Shown piece by piece: positions 51,636-61,116 of a stretch of 64,000 bases of DNA (the first letter of the stretch is position 1; every line of letters starts with the position of its first letter). Location of the stretch: positions 2,821,765 through 2,885,764 of the forward strand of contig NZ_JBGCUN010000001.1 of NCBI RefSeq assembly GCF_041103235.1, given 5' to 3'. The stretch comes from Yoonia sp. R2331 (lineage in GTDB: Bacteria > Pseudomonadota > Alphaproteobacteria > Rhodobacterales > Rhodobacteraceae). The notes below the pieces were generated by a model. The model was not told the origin of the DNA. It was given only the letters and a program-made list of their open reading frames with translations, and did not search any database. Both the position numbers and the translations under genes were made by a program.

Positions 51636-52688
51636 CTAAACTGCGTTTAGAGTTTGATCGATTTCCTGCCACGCTGCTCGCAGCTGCGTTTGGAACGTCG
51701 TGGCGTTGTAATTGTCGTGAATCCGCTTAGAGGCATGGGCGCGCATGGCATCCAGCCGATCCGGCGATTGCGCATATTCGGCCACCGCAGCCTCAACCGC
51801 TTTGACAACGCCAAAGGTGTCGCCTTCGGTCACTTCGATGCCAGTCGTCTCATCAAAATACTCGCGCGTCCCGAGCCCGGTATAACCGACGGTGATACAG
51901 CCTGCCGCCATCGCCTCTGCTGCGGGGAAACCCAGCGCCTCGGTCCGCAAGAGCGATATGAAGATGCGCGTGTCTTTCAGCACCTCTGCCACTTCGGCGC
52001 GGGTCATGCCGTCAATCGCCACCAGATCGTAATCGCCGATCAGACCACGGCGGCGCAGGGCACGGTCGATGAAAATTGCCTCTTCCGGGCGCTTGCGCGG
52101 CATGTAAGAGATCAGCGGTTTCTTGTCCTTTTGGAACGGAAACAGCTGCAATTCGGGATTGACGGTGAAATAGGATGTGGGGCTGGCCCCGACCAGATCA
52201 TAGGCATCGCGGTTCACATCGGAAATGCCCAGGAACCAGCTGACCCGTGCAACCGGATCAACGCCCGCCTCAACTGCGCGCGCATGAGACCGCAGATAGG
52301 CAAAGGGGTTCTGCGCATAGACGATCACGCGGTTGTCGGGAAAGGCCAGCAGCGCCTCGGCCGTCAGAAACTCTGGCACAACGATCACGTCGCTTGGTGC
52401 CAATTGCAGCAGTGGCAACGCCTTAGCGGGTCGGGCTTTGGGCATCAGATCGGTCAGCGCGCCCATCAGGCGGTGCCGCCGACCGGCCCAGCGGCGCGCG
52501 ATCTTGTGCACCTGTGGCGTATAGCAAATGGGAATGTCGATCAGATAATCAGGATGACCTGCATCAGGCGCGTTATGCACGAGTTGCGCGTCATATCCTG
52601 CATCAATCAGGACCTTCACGGTGTTGTAGATGACGGCAACCCCGCCGGAGGCGCTGCGTGAATCGGGGCACAGAAAAAGGTATCGCAC
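51636..52688 (-). CDS. Glycosyltransferase (GT4-like fold)
   Basis: 350 residues. The N-terminal half holds a RYLFLCPDSRSASGGVAVIY glycine-rich loop, typical of GT-B enzymes that take the acceptor there. The donor-side motif EALGFPAAEAMAAG (about residues 250-263) fits the EX7E element of GT4-type retaining glycosyltransferases. Donor and acceptor are unknown. It lies between rplL and rpoB on the same strand, breaking the usual rplJL-rpoBC adjacency. Confidence 0.8.
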   Translation of the reverse strand: MRYLFLCPDSRSASGGVAVIYNTVKVLIDAGYDAQLVHNAPDAGHPDYLIDIPICYTPQVHKIARRWAGRRHRLMGALTDLMPKARPAKALPLLQLAPSDVIVVPEFLTAEALLAFPDNRVIVYAQNPFAYLRSHARAVEAGVDPVARVSWFLGISDVNRDAYDLVGASPTSYFTVNPELQLFPFQKDKKPLISYMPRKRPEEAIFIDRALRRRGLIGDYDLVAIDGMTRAEVAEVLKDTRIFISLLRTEALGFPAAEAMAAGCITVGYTGLGTREYFDETTGIEVTEGDTFGVVKAVEAAVAEYAQSPDRLDAMRAHASKRIHDNYNATTFQTQLRAAWQEIDQTLNAV

Positions 52689-52755
52689 CTGTTATCCCCC
52701 CTTACATACTGCAGCAAAATGGGCAGGCGCGCAAAACGCGCCCGCCCAAAGTAGA

Positions 52756-53130
52756 TTAGGCCAGTTCGACCTCGGCGCCAGCTGCTTCCAGCTTGCCTTT
52801 GATGTCTTCGGCTTCTGCCTTGTCGACACCTTCTTTGATCTTGCCACCGGCTTCGACCAGGTCTTTGGCTTCTTTCAGGCCGAGACCTGTGATGCCGCGG
52901 ACTTCTTTGATGACGTTGATTTTCTGTGCGCCTGCGTTCTTCAGGACCACGTCAAATTCTGTCTTTTCCGCAGCAGCGTCACCGCCGCCATCAGCGGGGC
53001 CAGCCATCATCACTGCGCCGCCAGCGGCGGGCTCGATGCCATACTCGTCCTTGAGGATGGTTTTCAGTTCTTGTGCTTCGAGAAGGGTCAGACCAACAAT
53101 CTCTTCCGCCAGTTTCTTCAGATCAGCCAT
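52756..53130 (-). CDS. rplL: 50S ribosomal protein L7/L12
   Basis: 124 residues. An N-terminal dimerisation helix ([20 protein letters not shown]), an Ala/Gly-rich hinge, and the conserved C-terminal domain ([20 protein letters not shown]) that recruits translation factors. It follows rplJ by 68 bases. A glycosyltransferase gene, not rpoB, comes next. Confidence 0.97.
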   Translation of the reverse strand: MADLKKLAEEIVGLTLLEAQELKTILKDEYGIEPAAGGAVMMAGPADGGGDAAAEKTEFDVVLKNAGAQKINVIKEVRGITGLGLKEAKDLVEAGGKIKEGVDKAEAEDIKGKLEAAGAEVELA

Positions 53131-53198
53131 TTGCTTTTTCCGTTTCTAAATAGTGTGTTCTAACGTCAGGGCAGATGCCCCAAGGTGTGTCAGGTGCG

Positions 53199-53711
53199 TT
53201 ATGCAGCTTTCTCTTCGATGGTCGAAAGAACGCTCGCGATGTTGGAAGCAGGCGCGCCAATGGCCCCGGCAATGTTGGAAGCAGGTGCACCGATGCAACC
53301 CGCGATGGAAGCAATAAGCTCCTCGCGGCTTGGCATACCGGCAACTGATTTCACACCAGCAGGGTCAAGTGCCGTGTCACCCATTGCACCGCCAAGAACG
53401 ACAAGCTTGTCGTTTTCCTTGGCATATGCATCGACGACCTTCGCAGCAGCGACAGGGTCTTCGGAATAGGCAAGTACGGTCATGCCGCCCAGGTATTCAG
53501 CGATGCTTTCGCATGGCTTTCCAGCAAGGGCGATCTTGGCGAGCTTGTTCTTGGCAACGCGCACAGACCCGCCCGCTTCACGCATGTTCGCGCGCAGGTC
53601 CTGCATTTCAGCAACTGTCATGCCTTCGTAGTGGGCAACCACAACGACGCCAGAGCTTTCAAAGATTTGGCCGAGTTCGTCGACCAGTTTCTCTTTCTGG
53701 GCTCTATCCAC
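53199..53711 (-). CDS. rplJ: 50S ribosomal protein L10
   Basis: 170-residue L10, the base of the L7/L12 stalk. It starts at a GTG ([20 protein letters not shown] read with Met). The [12 protein letters not shown] segment is family-typical. A leader of about 220 bases precedes it, in line with L10 autoregulation in many bacteria. rplA, its usual upstream neighbour, is separated by two unrelated genes. Confidence 0.96.
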   Translation of the reverse strand: MDRAQKEKLVDELGQIFESSGVVVVAHYEGMTVAEMQDLRANMREAGGSVRVAKNKLAKIALAGKPCESIAEYLGGMTVLAYSEDPVAAAKVVDAYAKENDKLVVLGGAMGDTALDPAGVKSVAGMPSREELIASIAGCIGAPASNIAGAIGAPASNIASVLSTIEEKAA

Positions 53712-53935
53712 AGTTTCACTCCAAGTTTGGAGGGTTTCCCCTCCGGCTCAATTTTGCTGGGATGCGAACACCCCAACATTCACAGTCCGTGATACGGGGT
53801 GGAGCCAGGGTGAAGCCGCGGAGAACCGCAGGTGCATTCTGGTCTATCCCGTCTCAGGCAGGAATTACGGCCCTATGGGCCACCCACCGTCTTGGACGAA
53901 TATGAACCGGGACGAATCAAACGCCCCAATTCAGG
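53712..53935 (-). promoter_or_regulatory. Long rplJ leader, candidate L10 autoregulatory region
   Basis: From the predicted promoter to the GTG there are over 200 untranslated bases with several GC-rich inverted segments, such as GGAGGGGAAACCCTCC close to the start codon. Such leaders bind the L10-L12 complex in other bacteria. The structure has not been modelled, so this is an inference. Confidence 0.45.
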
Positions 53936-53939
53936 GGTT

Positions 53940-53968
53940 CGCATAATGCCTTGAGGTCAAATTGCCAA
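53940..53968 (-). promoter_or_regulatory. Predicted rplJ promoter
   Basis: Minus strand TTGGCA, 17-base spacer, TATGCG. It sits between the GGDEF gene end and the rplJ leader and would let rplJL be transcribed apart from rplKA. Confidence 0.6.
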
Positions 53969-54044
53969 GCGTTTGCTGCATTCAGCGGACCCGGCTGACG
54001 CCCGAACCCCACACGGAACCTTCACATCCTGTCAGGCGCGCATC

Positions 54045-55148
54045 TCAGGCGCGCATCCGCCCTAATTCCTCAAGTTCTTTCAGAAAACGCACATAGCGCG
54101 CCTTCCCCATATCTTTGGCGCGGTAAAGTGCAACGTCCGCCTTTTGCAAGACATCGGCGGCGTCACGTGTATCGCTTGGGTAATGTGCGCTCCCCACGGA
54201 GCCGGACAATGTTACCTTGTCGCTACCAAATGTCAGTGTCACATTCAGTGCATCCACCAATTTGCGGCCGAGCCCCGTGGCATCGAGTTGCGCTGCCAGA
54301 TCCGCGGGCGCATGTTGTGATGCGATCAAGAATTCGTCCCCGCCAAGTCGCGCAACAAGGTTCGAGCCGGCTGCGGCTTTTTGCAGCGCCCGGGCGACCT
54401 TAACCAGAACCTCATCCCCTGCGCCGTGCCCGTATGTGTCATTCACATGCTTGAAGCCATCCAAATCGATCAGGTAGATCGATACTTCATCTTTGTCGGG
54501 ATCAAGTCCATTGAGATAGGATTTCACGGCTGACCGGTTCGCCAGCCCGGTCAGTTCATCATGTGTGGCGGCATAGAGTTGTGCGGCAAGCAGTTCGCGA
54601 AGTTCCTTTTCCCGGTGTTCGGTTTCACGGACCAGATACACAAGGATAATAACATTTCCCATCAACATGCAGCCAAGTGCCAGGGCCGAAAGCCGCAAGT
54701 CGGTGACAGAATCGATGAAAAACGGCGGAAGAACCGGATCAAATACATAAAGGCCGTAGACACCAAGAAGCATAAATATGGTGAACACGACCGTTTCTTT
54801 GCTGCCAAAAAGCAACGCGCAGATGGATGGCAAGAGGAAGACGGCCGACGCATGGAACCCCGTCAGCCCGCCACTGACACCCGTAAAAAAGAAAGTCTCT
54901 GCCCCACCAACATAAAGCGCGACCCGCGACACAGCATAGGCGTGCCAACGTCGATAGACACAGACCGACGCTGAGATGGTGAATGCTGTAACGAGGATGA
55001 AGGGAATCCAGCTTTTTTCGTTCGCTGCTTCGGACGAAAACCGTTGGACCGCCGTCATGGCCACAAAAATCACAAGGCAAGAAATGTATACGGAAAGAGC
55101 ACGTTTTCGAAAACGTTCTTCTTGTGAGTTCAGACTTTGCACCGACAT
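54045..55148 (-). CDS. Membrane-bound GGDEF diguanylate cyclase
   Basis: 367 residues. About six N-terminal membrane segments (residues 20-200), then a GGDEF domain starting at THDELTGLANRSAVKSYL. The active-site motif is RLGGDEF, intact, so the protein should make cyclic di-GMP. No RxxD inhibitory site is seen at the usual spacing before it, and there is no EAL domain. The ATG at 55148 has an AAGGAG ribosome binding site. A short direct repeat (GGCGCGCATCTCA type) lies at its 3' end. Confidence 0.88.
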   Translation of the reverse strand: MSVQSLNSQEERFRKRALSVYISCLVIFVAMTAVQRFSSEAANEKSWIPFILVTAFTISASVCVYRRWHAYAVSRVALYVGGAETFFFTGVSGGLTGFHASAVFLLPSICALLFGSKETVVFTIFMLLGVYGLYVFDPVLPPFFIDSVTDLRLSALALGCMLMGNVIILVYLVRETEHREKELRELLAAQLYAATHDELTGLANRSAVKSYLNGLDPDKDEVSIYLIDLDGFKHVNDTYGHGAGDEVLVKVARALQKAAAGSNLVARLGGDEFLIASQHAPADLAAQLDATGLGRKLVDALNVTLTFGSDKVTLSGSVGSAHYPSDTRDAADVLQKADVALYRAKDMGKARYVRFLKELEELGRMRA

Positions 55149-55377
55149 TCTGGCGCTCCTTCGAATCTTACTTTGCGACGGATATAGCCTCACCAACATG
55201 AGAAGGAGTTAACAAGCCAAAGACGGCCAACCGAGTTACGCCAGAGATAGAGGCCACCGTGACGGGGTGGTCCCGCATTTCCATCTGCTCTTCGATTTGT
55301 GTGGCAGAGTAGGATACCGTGCCGCTGGACCAGACAGCGTTAGCAAACCGTTAACCAATGCTGCTTAGCGTCACTGG

Positions 55378-57189
55378 ATGGCGTTTGACACCCAATTGGC
55401 GACCATCCTTCGCCCGCGCACGGGCCGCGGTGATCTGTGGTCGCGCTGGTGTCTGCTTGTGGCCGTGATCACGGCACTCAGCTTTGCGCACCGCTATGAA
55501 TGCCTGCAACACTTTGCCTATGGGACCACGTTCCATTGGCATTACAACACCGCCGAAGGACTGAACATTCTGCATGAATACCTGCGTCTGCATTGGCGAG
55601 AGGTCTTTCTGGGGGTCCGCAATGACATCCTGTTCAGCCTGATCGCGGCGCTGGCGCTGCTGCCGGCGGGGCGGATCGGGGCCATCGTGGGGATCGTGCT
55701 GCTGGCGTTCTTCTATGCTGCCAATCTGGACCATATCCGCACCAACGATGCACATATTGATCTGGCATTTCTGGGGTTGGCGTTTGATCCCACGTTCGTG
55801 GCCGGACAGACCACCCCGGCGCTGCTGCGCAAGTTTGCGCAGTTTGCAGGTCTTGGGCTGATCCTGCTGGCGCTGGTACAGTGGCCCCCGTTGCGGGGGC
55901 TGGCGCGCATTGGTGTGCCCGCTTTGGCGCTGGTGCTGGCGGTGCCGGTCACGGCGAACCTGCAGCATCCGATCTGGGTGCAATCGCACCCCATCGCGCC
56001 GATGCTGGGGGCCGCGGATGCGCCGCTGGACAGCCGTACGCTTGCGCCGGGTTCGCTGGCCAATGACAACCCGCCGCTGACCGGGTTCGCGGGGCAACAC
56101 AATGTGTTGCTGGTGTTTGTCGAAGGCATCTCGCAACACACGCTAGCCAAGGCGCAGATGATCCACCTGCAAGCGATGGCGGCAGAGAACATCCAGTTTA
56201 CCCAGTATTTCGGCCATCAGATGATTACCGCCAATGGGCTTTATGCCAGTCACACCGGGTTGCAGCCTTATGTGACCGGGGTCGCCATGCGTTGGTATGA
56301 CATCGCGCCCGGCGCGCCGGAATCCACCATCGCCCTGCCCGGTATCTTGCGCGACGCGGGTTATCAGACCGCGTTCCTGCAGGCGGCCCCGCTGGCCTAT
56401 ATGAACAAAGGCGCGACGCTGCCGCATCTGGGGTATGACACCATCAAAGGCGACGCGGACTTCACCAATGCCCACAGCCGCAATGGCTGGGGTGTTGATG
56501 ATCTGACGCTGGTGGAACAAACGCTGGCGCAGATCGACAGCTTTCGCCCCGATGCGCCATGGCTGACGACCATGCTGACCACAGGCACCCACAGCCCCTA
56601 CAACGTGCCGAAGGCGTTTGAGCCGCAGGTGACAAACCCCCGCGTTCGCGCCGCACGCTATGCGGACGCGGCGATTGCAGCACTGATGGAGGGGTTAGAG
56701 GCACGCGGTGTGTTGGACAATACGGTGGTCATCATCACCTCGGACGAGGCGCGCGAAACGGCACCGGGGACCGCGCTGGAGGGTGAGATTTTGCGCAATT
56801 GGCTGCCGCTGATCATACGGCACCCGGACGGAGTGCAGGCCATGCATGACGACGCATTTGCGATGATTGATCTGCGCAATTTGATCCTGATGCTGACCGG
56901 GGCTTATGACGCGGATGCGGTCGCCAATCTGATGGACGCGCGCGATGTGTTCATTTTTGGCAACGTGCGGCTGGACCGCATGTTCTACTATGACCGACCG
57001 AATGAGCATTTTTTGGCCTGCAACACCGATGCCTTTGTTTGTGCCGAATATGATGGCGCGTCAGACCTGCGCGATCTGGGCGCGATGGCGTATCGCGGGA
57101 CTGGGCGTTTTGCGCAGTTGCAAGCGATGGTCGCCGCATTTGAGGCGGGATCAAAGCTGTGTGACGGTGACCCGGCCACCTGCCAATGA
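55378..57189 (+). CDS. Sulfatase-superfamily membrane protein, LTA-synthase-like
   Basis: 603 residues. Four or so N-terminal membrane helices (to about residue 200) carry a large extracytoplasmic alkaline-phosphatase-fold domain. That domain begins at NVLLVFVEGISQHTLA (metal-site Glu) and includes QYFGHQMITANGLYASHTG with the likely Thr nucleophile, TTGTHSPYNVP, and VVIITSDEARE. Relatives transfer phosphoglycerol or phosphoethanolamine to envelope glycans or lipids, or hydrolyse sulfate esters; the substrate here is open. It runs against the ribosomal genes. Confidence 0.78.
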   Translation: MAFDTQLATILRPRTGRGDLWSRWCLLVAVITALSFAHRYECLQHFAYGTTFHWHYNTAEGLNILHEYLRLHWREVFLGVRNDILFSLIAALALLPAGRIGAIVGIVLLAFFYAANLDHIRTNDAHIDLAFLGLAFDPTFVAGQTTPALLRKFAQFAGLGLILLALVQWPPLRGLARIGVPALALVLAVPVTANLQHPIWVQSHPIAPMLGAADAPLDSRTLAPGSLANDNPPLTGFAGQHNVLLVFVEGISQHTLAKAQMIHLQAMAAENIQFTQYFGHQMITANGLYASHTGLQPYVTGVAMRWYDIAPGAPESTIALPGILRDAGYQTAFLQAAPLAYMNKGATLPHLGYDTIKGDADFTNAHSRNGWGVDDLTLVEQTLAQIDSFRPDAPWLTTMLTTGTHSPYNVPKAFEPQVTNPRVRAARYADAAIAALMEGLEARGVLDNTVVIITSDEARETAPGTALEGEILRNWLPLIIRHPDGVQAMHDDAFAMIDLRNLILMLTGAYDADAVANLMDARDVFIFGNVRLDRMFYYDRPNEHFLACNTDAFVCAEYDGASDLRDLGAMAYRGTGRFAQLQAMVAAFEAGSKLCDGDPATCQ

Positions 57190-57222
57190 AAAAAGGGCGG
57201 CCCCTCGCGGACCGCCCCTTCA
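57187..57222 (-). terminator. Intrinsic terminator of rplKA
   Basis: AAGGGCGG and CCGCCCCTT form a stem around CCCCTCGCGGA and are followed on the minus strand by six T residues. It lies just after rplA and is shared with the convergent sulfatase-type gene. Confidence 0.85.
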
Positions 57223-57246
57223 ATTCTGAGCTCACAAGACCCTGGC

Positions 57247-57945
57247 TTAGTTGCCGGTTGCGTTTGCGATGTCCAAAGACACGCCCGGACCCATGGTTGA
57301 GGTCAGCGCGATCTTTTTCATGTAGGTGCCTTTGGCGCCGGTCGGCTTTGCCTTTTGCACCGCGTCAACGAAGGCTTTCACGTTCTCTTCGATCTGTGCC
57401 GCAGAGAAGGACGCCTTGCCGATGCCTGCGTGCACAACGCCGGCTTTCTCGGCCTTGAACTGCACCTGACCGCCTTTGGCGTCTGCCACGGCTTGGGCCA
57501 CGTCCATCGTCACGGTGCCAACGCGCGGGTTGGGCATCAGGTTGCGTGGGCCAAGGACCTTACCAAGACGCCCGACAACACCCATCATATCGGGCGTGGC
57601 GATGCAGCGATCAAAGTCGATGGTGCCGCCTTGTACGGTTTCCATCAGATCTTCTGCGCCAACGATGTCAGCGCCTGCGGCTTTCGCCTCGTCTGCCTTT
57701 TCGCCACGGGCGAAGACAGCCACGCGGACTGTTTTACCCGTGCCGTTGGGCAGGGATACGGTGCCACGGACCATCTGGTCGGCGTGACGCGGGTCAACAC
57801 CCAGCACCAAGCTGATTTCGATGGTTTCGTCGAACTTCGCCTTGGCGTTGTCCTTCACAAGGCTGACAGCCTCGGCGACGGTGACGTTGTCTTTGCCAGC
57901 AAAAGCTGCGCGGGCTGCGGTTGTGCGCTTACCAAGTTTTGCCAT
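57247..57945 (-). CDS. rplA: 50S ribosomal protein L1
   Basis: 232-residue L1, the mobile E-site stalk and, in many bacteria, a translational repressor of its own operon. The start [15 protein letters not shown] and the [20 protein letters not shown] block are conserved; [15 protein letters not shown] is the core RNA-binding region. It begins 1 base after rplK. Confidence 0.98.
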   Translation of the reverse strand: MAKLGKRTTAARAAFAGKDNVTVAEAVSLVKDNAKAKFDETIEISLVLGVDPRHADQMVRGTVSLPNGTGKTVRVAVFARGEKADEAKAAGADIVGAEDLMETVQGGTIDFDRCIATPDMMGVVGRLGKVLGPRNLMPNPRVGTVTMDVAQAVADAKGGQVQFKAEKAGVVHAGIGKASFSAAQIEENVKAFVDAVQKAKPTGAKGTYMKKIALTSTMGPGVSLDIANATGN

Positions 57946-57946
57946 C

Positions 57947-58372
57947 TTACTTTACCTCGATGCCCATAGAGCGGGCAGAACCCGCGATGATCAGCATAGC
58001 GCCTTCGATGGACGTCGCGTTGAGGTCCTTCATCTTGGCTTCGGCGATTTCGCGCACCTGCTTACCGGTGATCGAACCTGCCACGGATTTGCCCGGCTCT
58101 TTTGAACCCGACTGCAGCTTGGCCGCTTTTTTGATGTAATAAGACGCAGGTGGCGTCTTGATTTCCATCGTGAAGGACTTGTCCTGGTAGTAGGTGATCA
58201 CGGTGGGGCAAGGCGCGTTCTTTTCCAGCGCTTCGGTCTTGGCGTTGAAGGCCTTGCAGAATTCCATGATGTTGATGCCGCGCTGACCCAGCGCAGGGCC
58301 CACGGGGGGCGAGGGGTTGGCCGCACCTGCAGGAACCTGCAGCTTGAGCGTGCCCATAACTTTCTTGGCCAT
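57947..58372 (-). CDS. rplK: 50S ribosomal protein L11
   Basis: 141-residue L11, at the GTPase-associated centre, where it senses uncharged tRNA for Rel[21 protein letters not shown] (about residues 10-29) is the Pro-rich conserved site. The start at 58372 gives the normal length. It heads rplKA with a possible promoter at 58493-58521. Confidence 0.98.
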   Translation of the reverse strand: MAKKVMGTLKLQVPAGAANPSPPVGPALGQRGINIMEFCKAFNAKTEALEKNAPCPTVITYYQDKSFTMEIKTPPASYYIKKAAKLQSGSKEPGKSVAGSITGKQVREIAEAKMKDLNATSIEGAMLIIAGSARSMGIEVK

Positions 58373-58492
58373 TGGCCATCTCCTTATGCAACGCCCCTTG
58401 GTCGCGACCGCGGGGCCTTTCGTTGTGTGGTCCGGGTCGCGCCACGCGTGCCGCTCGCCTCCCACAGGGGTGTCGCTTGTGGCGACTGGCGG

Positions 58493-58521
58493 CAGATAGA
58501 ACGGGCGGGCGGGCAAATCAA
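58493..58521 (-). promoter_or_regulatory. Possible rplK promoter
   Basis: Minus strand TTGATT, 17-base spacer, TATCTG, about 120 bases upstream of rplK. The -10 box is a moderate match. Confidence 0.45.
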
Positions 58522-58987
58522 GCCCAAAGTGCGGTGAAACAGCGTGTTGAGTGCCGCGCCACGTGCCGCAAGGGACAATGCCGATGCTGGGTTCGTGAGG
58601 GATGATGGCGCGGAGACAATGGGCGGTGTTTCACACCGAATGCTTTGAAGCTTCGGTGTCTTAGAGCCAGCTACACTAACTGTCTGCTTTGAGCTCAGAG
58701 CCGACATTCATTCAGCGCGCTGTTGGGCCCGGAACAAGGGCTTTAGCCCGCCGGGCCCAGCGATCGTCCTGTGTCTCGCCATTGGTCCGAGAGACAATGG
58801 ACGATGCCGCCCCGACGGGTTGGCGATTTGCCACCCGCGCGCACCGCTGATGTGGAAGATGACCTGACAACCATAAAGCGCAGAAGCGTTTCTGTTGGGT
58901 CGCCCACCCGCGGATCGGCGAAGGTCCCGGCTCGTCGCGAAGTTCTGCTTCGTCCCGCCTCGCCACACATCATTCAACGAACATCAA
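58522..58987. other. Gene-free stretch with degenerate repeats
   Basis: Between the rplK promoter region and the nusG terminator. No supported gene is seen; short frames here lack ribosome binding sites and domain similarity. CTTTGAGCTCAGAG at about 58688 is a near palindrome, and GGGCTTTAGCCC at about 58739 a perfect one. It may be decayed mobile or repeat DNA. Confidence 0.4.
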
Positions 58988-59016
58988 CGCAAAACGCCGC
59001 CCCAAAGAGCGGCGCT
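58988..59016 (-). terminator. Intrinsic terminator of nusG
   Basis: GCGCCGC and GGCGGCG arms with an inner CTCTTTGGG loop, followed on the minus strand by TTTTGCGTT. It lies about 25 bases after the nusG stop. Confidence 0.75.
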
Positions 59017-59038
59017 TGTTTGTCGTCAACAGCAGAGC

Positions 59039-59572
59039 CTAACCCTGCTTTGTCACCTGCGTGTATTCCAGTTCCACCGGTGTGGCGCGGCCAAAGATTG
59101 AGACAGTGACCTTGAGGCGCTGGTTCTCGTCGTCGACTTCTTCGACCATGCCGTCGAAGTCTTCGAACGGGCCGTCGTTGACCTTGACCTTCTCGCCGAT
59201 CTCGAAGTGGATCAGGGTGCGTGGGCTTTCTTCGCCTTCCTGGACACGGTTCAGGATCGCGTTCACTTCGGCGTCGCGCATGGGCATCGGGCGGCCTTGC
59301 GGGCCCAGAAAACCGGTGACGCGGTTGATCGAATTGATCAGGTGATAGCCTTCGTCGGACAGTTCCATATGCACCAGCACATAGCCGGGCATGAAGCGGC
59401 GTTCGGTCGTGACCTTCTTGTTGCGGCGCACCTCGATCACTTCTTCGGTCGGCACCAGCACTTCGTCGATCTGGTCCTCAAGACCCTGTTCTTCTGCCTT
59501 TTGGCGGATCTGTTCAGCGATCTTCTTTTCAAAGTTTGAAAGAACGCTCACCGAATACCAACGTTTCGCCAT
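59039..59572 (-). CDS. nusG: Transcription termination/antitermination protein NusG
   Basis: 177 residues. The NGN domain opens MAKRWYSVSVLSNFEKKIAE, and a C-terminal KOW domain (VKVNDGPFEDFDGMVEEVD) binds Rho or S10. The length is typical. It is flanked by terminators on both sides, so it looks like a single-gene unit, in contrast to the usual secE-nusG pair. No clear promoter was found in the 195-base gap after secE. Confidence 0.97.
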   Translation of the reverse strand: MAKRWYSVSVLSNFEKKIAEQIRQKAEEQGLEDQIDEVLVPTEEVIEVRRNKKVTTERRFMPGYVLVHMELSDEGYHLINSINRVTGFLGPQGRPMPMRDAEVNAILNRVQEGEESPRTLIHFEIGEKVKVNDGPFEDFDGMVEEVDDENQRLKVTVSIFGRATPVELEYTQVTKQG

Positions 59573-59651
59573 GTCTGGGCCACCTTCGTGCGCATGACCC
59601 TGACGGGCCAGATTGTTCCATTGTTCCGGATGGGTCTGCCATCCGCCCGAA

Positions 59652-59695
59652 AGATAAAAAACGGGCGCGCAACTTGATTCGCAGCGCGCCTTTTT
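59652..59695 (-). terminator. Intrinsic terminator between secE and nusG
   Basis: GGCGCGC and GCGCGCC arms with a 14-base loop, followed on the minus strand by CGTTTTTTATC. A T run also exists on the plus strand. It lies about 75 bases after secE and would uncouple secE from nusG. Confidence 0.75.
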
Positions 59696-59768
59696 CGGGG
59701 ATGTTGGCCTACTACCGCCCTGCCCTTGTGTTTTCAAGTGGCGGGCGGCGATTTCTGGCAACCGGGCC

Positions 59769-59963
59769 TTAGCCGAAGTAGGCGAGCACGCCTTGCAGGC
59801 CCGAACGGATCACCAGATCAACAAGCGAAAAGAAAATTGCCGTCAACGCCGCCATGATGAACACCATGATGGTTGTCATGATGACTTCGCGCCGTGTGGG
59901 CCAGACAACCTTGGCAATCTCTGCGCGGGTTTCGTTGACAAACTTGACGGGGTTCATGGCCAT
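59769..59963 (-). CDS. secE: Preprotein translocase subunit SecE
   Basis: 64 residues, the short single-helix SecE. The amphipathic segment VKFVNETRAEIAKVVWPTRR (about residues 5-24) contains the conserved W-P-T/S-R, and one membrane helix follows (TTIMVFIMAALTAIFFSLVD). SecE clamps SecY in the translocon. The ATG at 59963 (MAMNPVKFVN) was chosen; an ATG two codons on is also possible. Promoter at 59994-60022. Confidence 0.95.
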   Translation of the reverse strand: MAMNPVKFVNETRAEIAKVVWPTRREVIMTTIMVFIMAALTAIFFSLVDLVIRSGLQGVLAYFG

Positions 59964-59993
59964 GTGAGGTGCCTTTGCTGCGTTGATCCACGC

Positions 59994-60022
59994 GACATAC
60001 GGCCCCCGGCGCACGTTTTCAA
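59994..60022 (-). promoter_or_regulatory. Predicted secE promoter
   Basis: Minus strand TTGAAA, 17-base spacer, TATGTC, about 30 bases before secE and only 7 bases after the end of the sulfotransferase-like gene. Confidence 0.6.
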
Positions 60023-60029
60023 GCCCAGT

Positions 60030-60908
60030 TCACGGCGTGATGCGCGTGACACCCTGCATCGCGTCAATCTGCGCCAGTTGTGCGGCGTAGAATTCCTGCC
60101 CCAGAGCGTGGGCGGCCGCGTCAAAGGCGTCAAAGCGCGGGTTGTCGGCATCCACCGGGCAGCTTTGCATCGCATCCGCCACGCTGATCGTGTCATCCGC
60201 CAGCAGCAGGGTCACCGCCAGTTCTGACAGGCCGCCATGCATCGTTTCCGCCAATGCAGGCACGCCGCCCGGCACAAGCCCCCCCGTCAGCCCCGCGACG
60301 ATGCGGTCAAAAAGCGTGGCGTAGTCCTCGTAACACCAGACGGTGAGGCTGTTGATTCCGGCAAGGTCACGCAGGCGGGCGATCAACCCGACCCAATCGA
60401 CCAGTTCAATCGCATTGCGCTTGAGAAACTTCTCAAGCGTGATGTCGCGTTTGGCATGCAGGCGCTGGCTGAAGGCGGAATTCAGCAGCGTCGTGGGGTG
60501 GCGGATGCCCAAGTAGAGGTCTATCCCGTCTACCGGCATTCGTGCTGCAAGTTCTGCAATCCGGCGCGGCCCATCGGGGTAAAGCGGGCGGCGCAACCGA
60601 CCCTTGTCATTCATCAGGGTGCCGGCAAAATTTTCTTCTGACAGGATCAGCCGCCGGGCCCCTTGCGCGAGCACGTCAAAGGCCTGTGCATCCACGGTCT
60701 GCACTGGGCCTTTCGGCCCGTCTGCAATTGAAAACCGCTGCAACAAAGAGGGCTCGCCCCAGCGAAAGCTGCGCGGCCCGTGAAACTGCACGCCGTGCTG
60801 GCGCAGATCGTCCGTTGCTGCCAGCAAGGACCGTTGCAGATGGGTGGTGGCCGTCTTGTGCGCGCCGATATGCAGCGCGACAGTGGTCTGGTCTGGTTGC
60901 TTGTCCAT
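60030..60908 (-). CDS. Sulfotransferase-like P-loop protein
   Basis: 292 residues. The N-terminal ALHIGAHKTATTHLQRSLLA (about residues 12-31) fits the 5'-phosphosulfate-binding loop of PAPS-dependent sulfotransferases. A later YLGIRHPTTLLNSAFSQRL segment matches the 3'-phosphate-binding RxP...S region. The acceptor is unknown; roseobacter relatives are often linked with surface glycans. The start MDKQPDQTTV at 60908 opens directly before the P-loop. It lies between tRNA-Trp and secE. Confidence 0.72.
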   Translation of the reverse strand: MDKQPDQTTVALHIGAHKTATTHLQRSLLAATDDLRQHGVQFHGPRSFRWGEPSLLQRFSIADGPKGPVQTVDAQAFDVLAQGARRLILSEENFAGTLMNDKGRLRRPLYPDGPRRIAELAARMPVDGIDLYLGIRHPTTLLNSAFSQRLHAKRDITLEKFLKRNAIELVDWVGLIARLRDLAGINSLTVWCYEDYATLFDRIVAGLTGGLVPGGVPALAETMHGGLSELAVTLLLADDTISVADAMQSCPVDADNPRFDAFDAAAHALGQEFYAAQLAQIDAMQGVTRITP

Positions 60909-60956
60909 AGGCTGCACCGCCGTCCCGATGATCACTGATGTCCGGGGAATGTGGTC

Positions 60957-61032
<76 letters not shown>

Positions 61033-61116
61033 AAGACCGAGGCATGGGTTAGCCCAGCCAAGCGGGCCGCGCAAGGGGCTGACTTGCACGGCACGCGTAA
61101 AATGTCATGAAGGGGC

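Noticed and set aside
54035..54060. Direct repeat near the GGDEF gene end as a CRISPR or att site
   Set aside because: Only two adjacent copies of about a dozen bases exist, with no spacer or matching site elsewhere; a slippage duplication is simpler.
58708..58977. Overlapping short frames between rplK and nusG as genes
   Set aside because: Three overlapping frames of similar size all read through the same bases, none has a ribosome binding site or recognisable domain, and the DNA looks like decayed repeat sequence.
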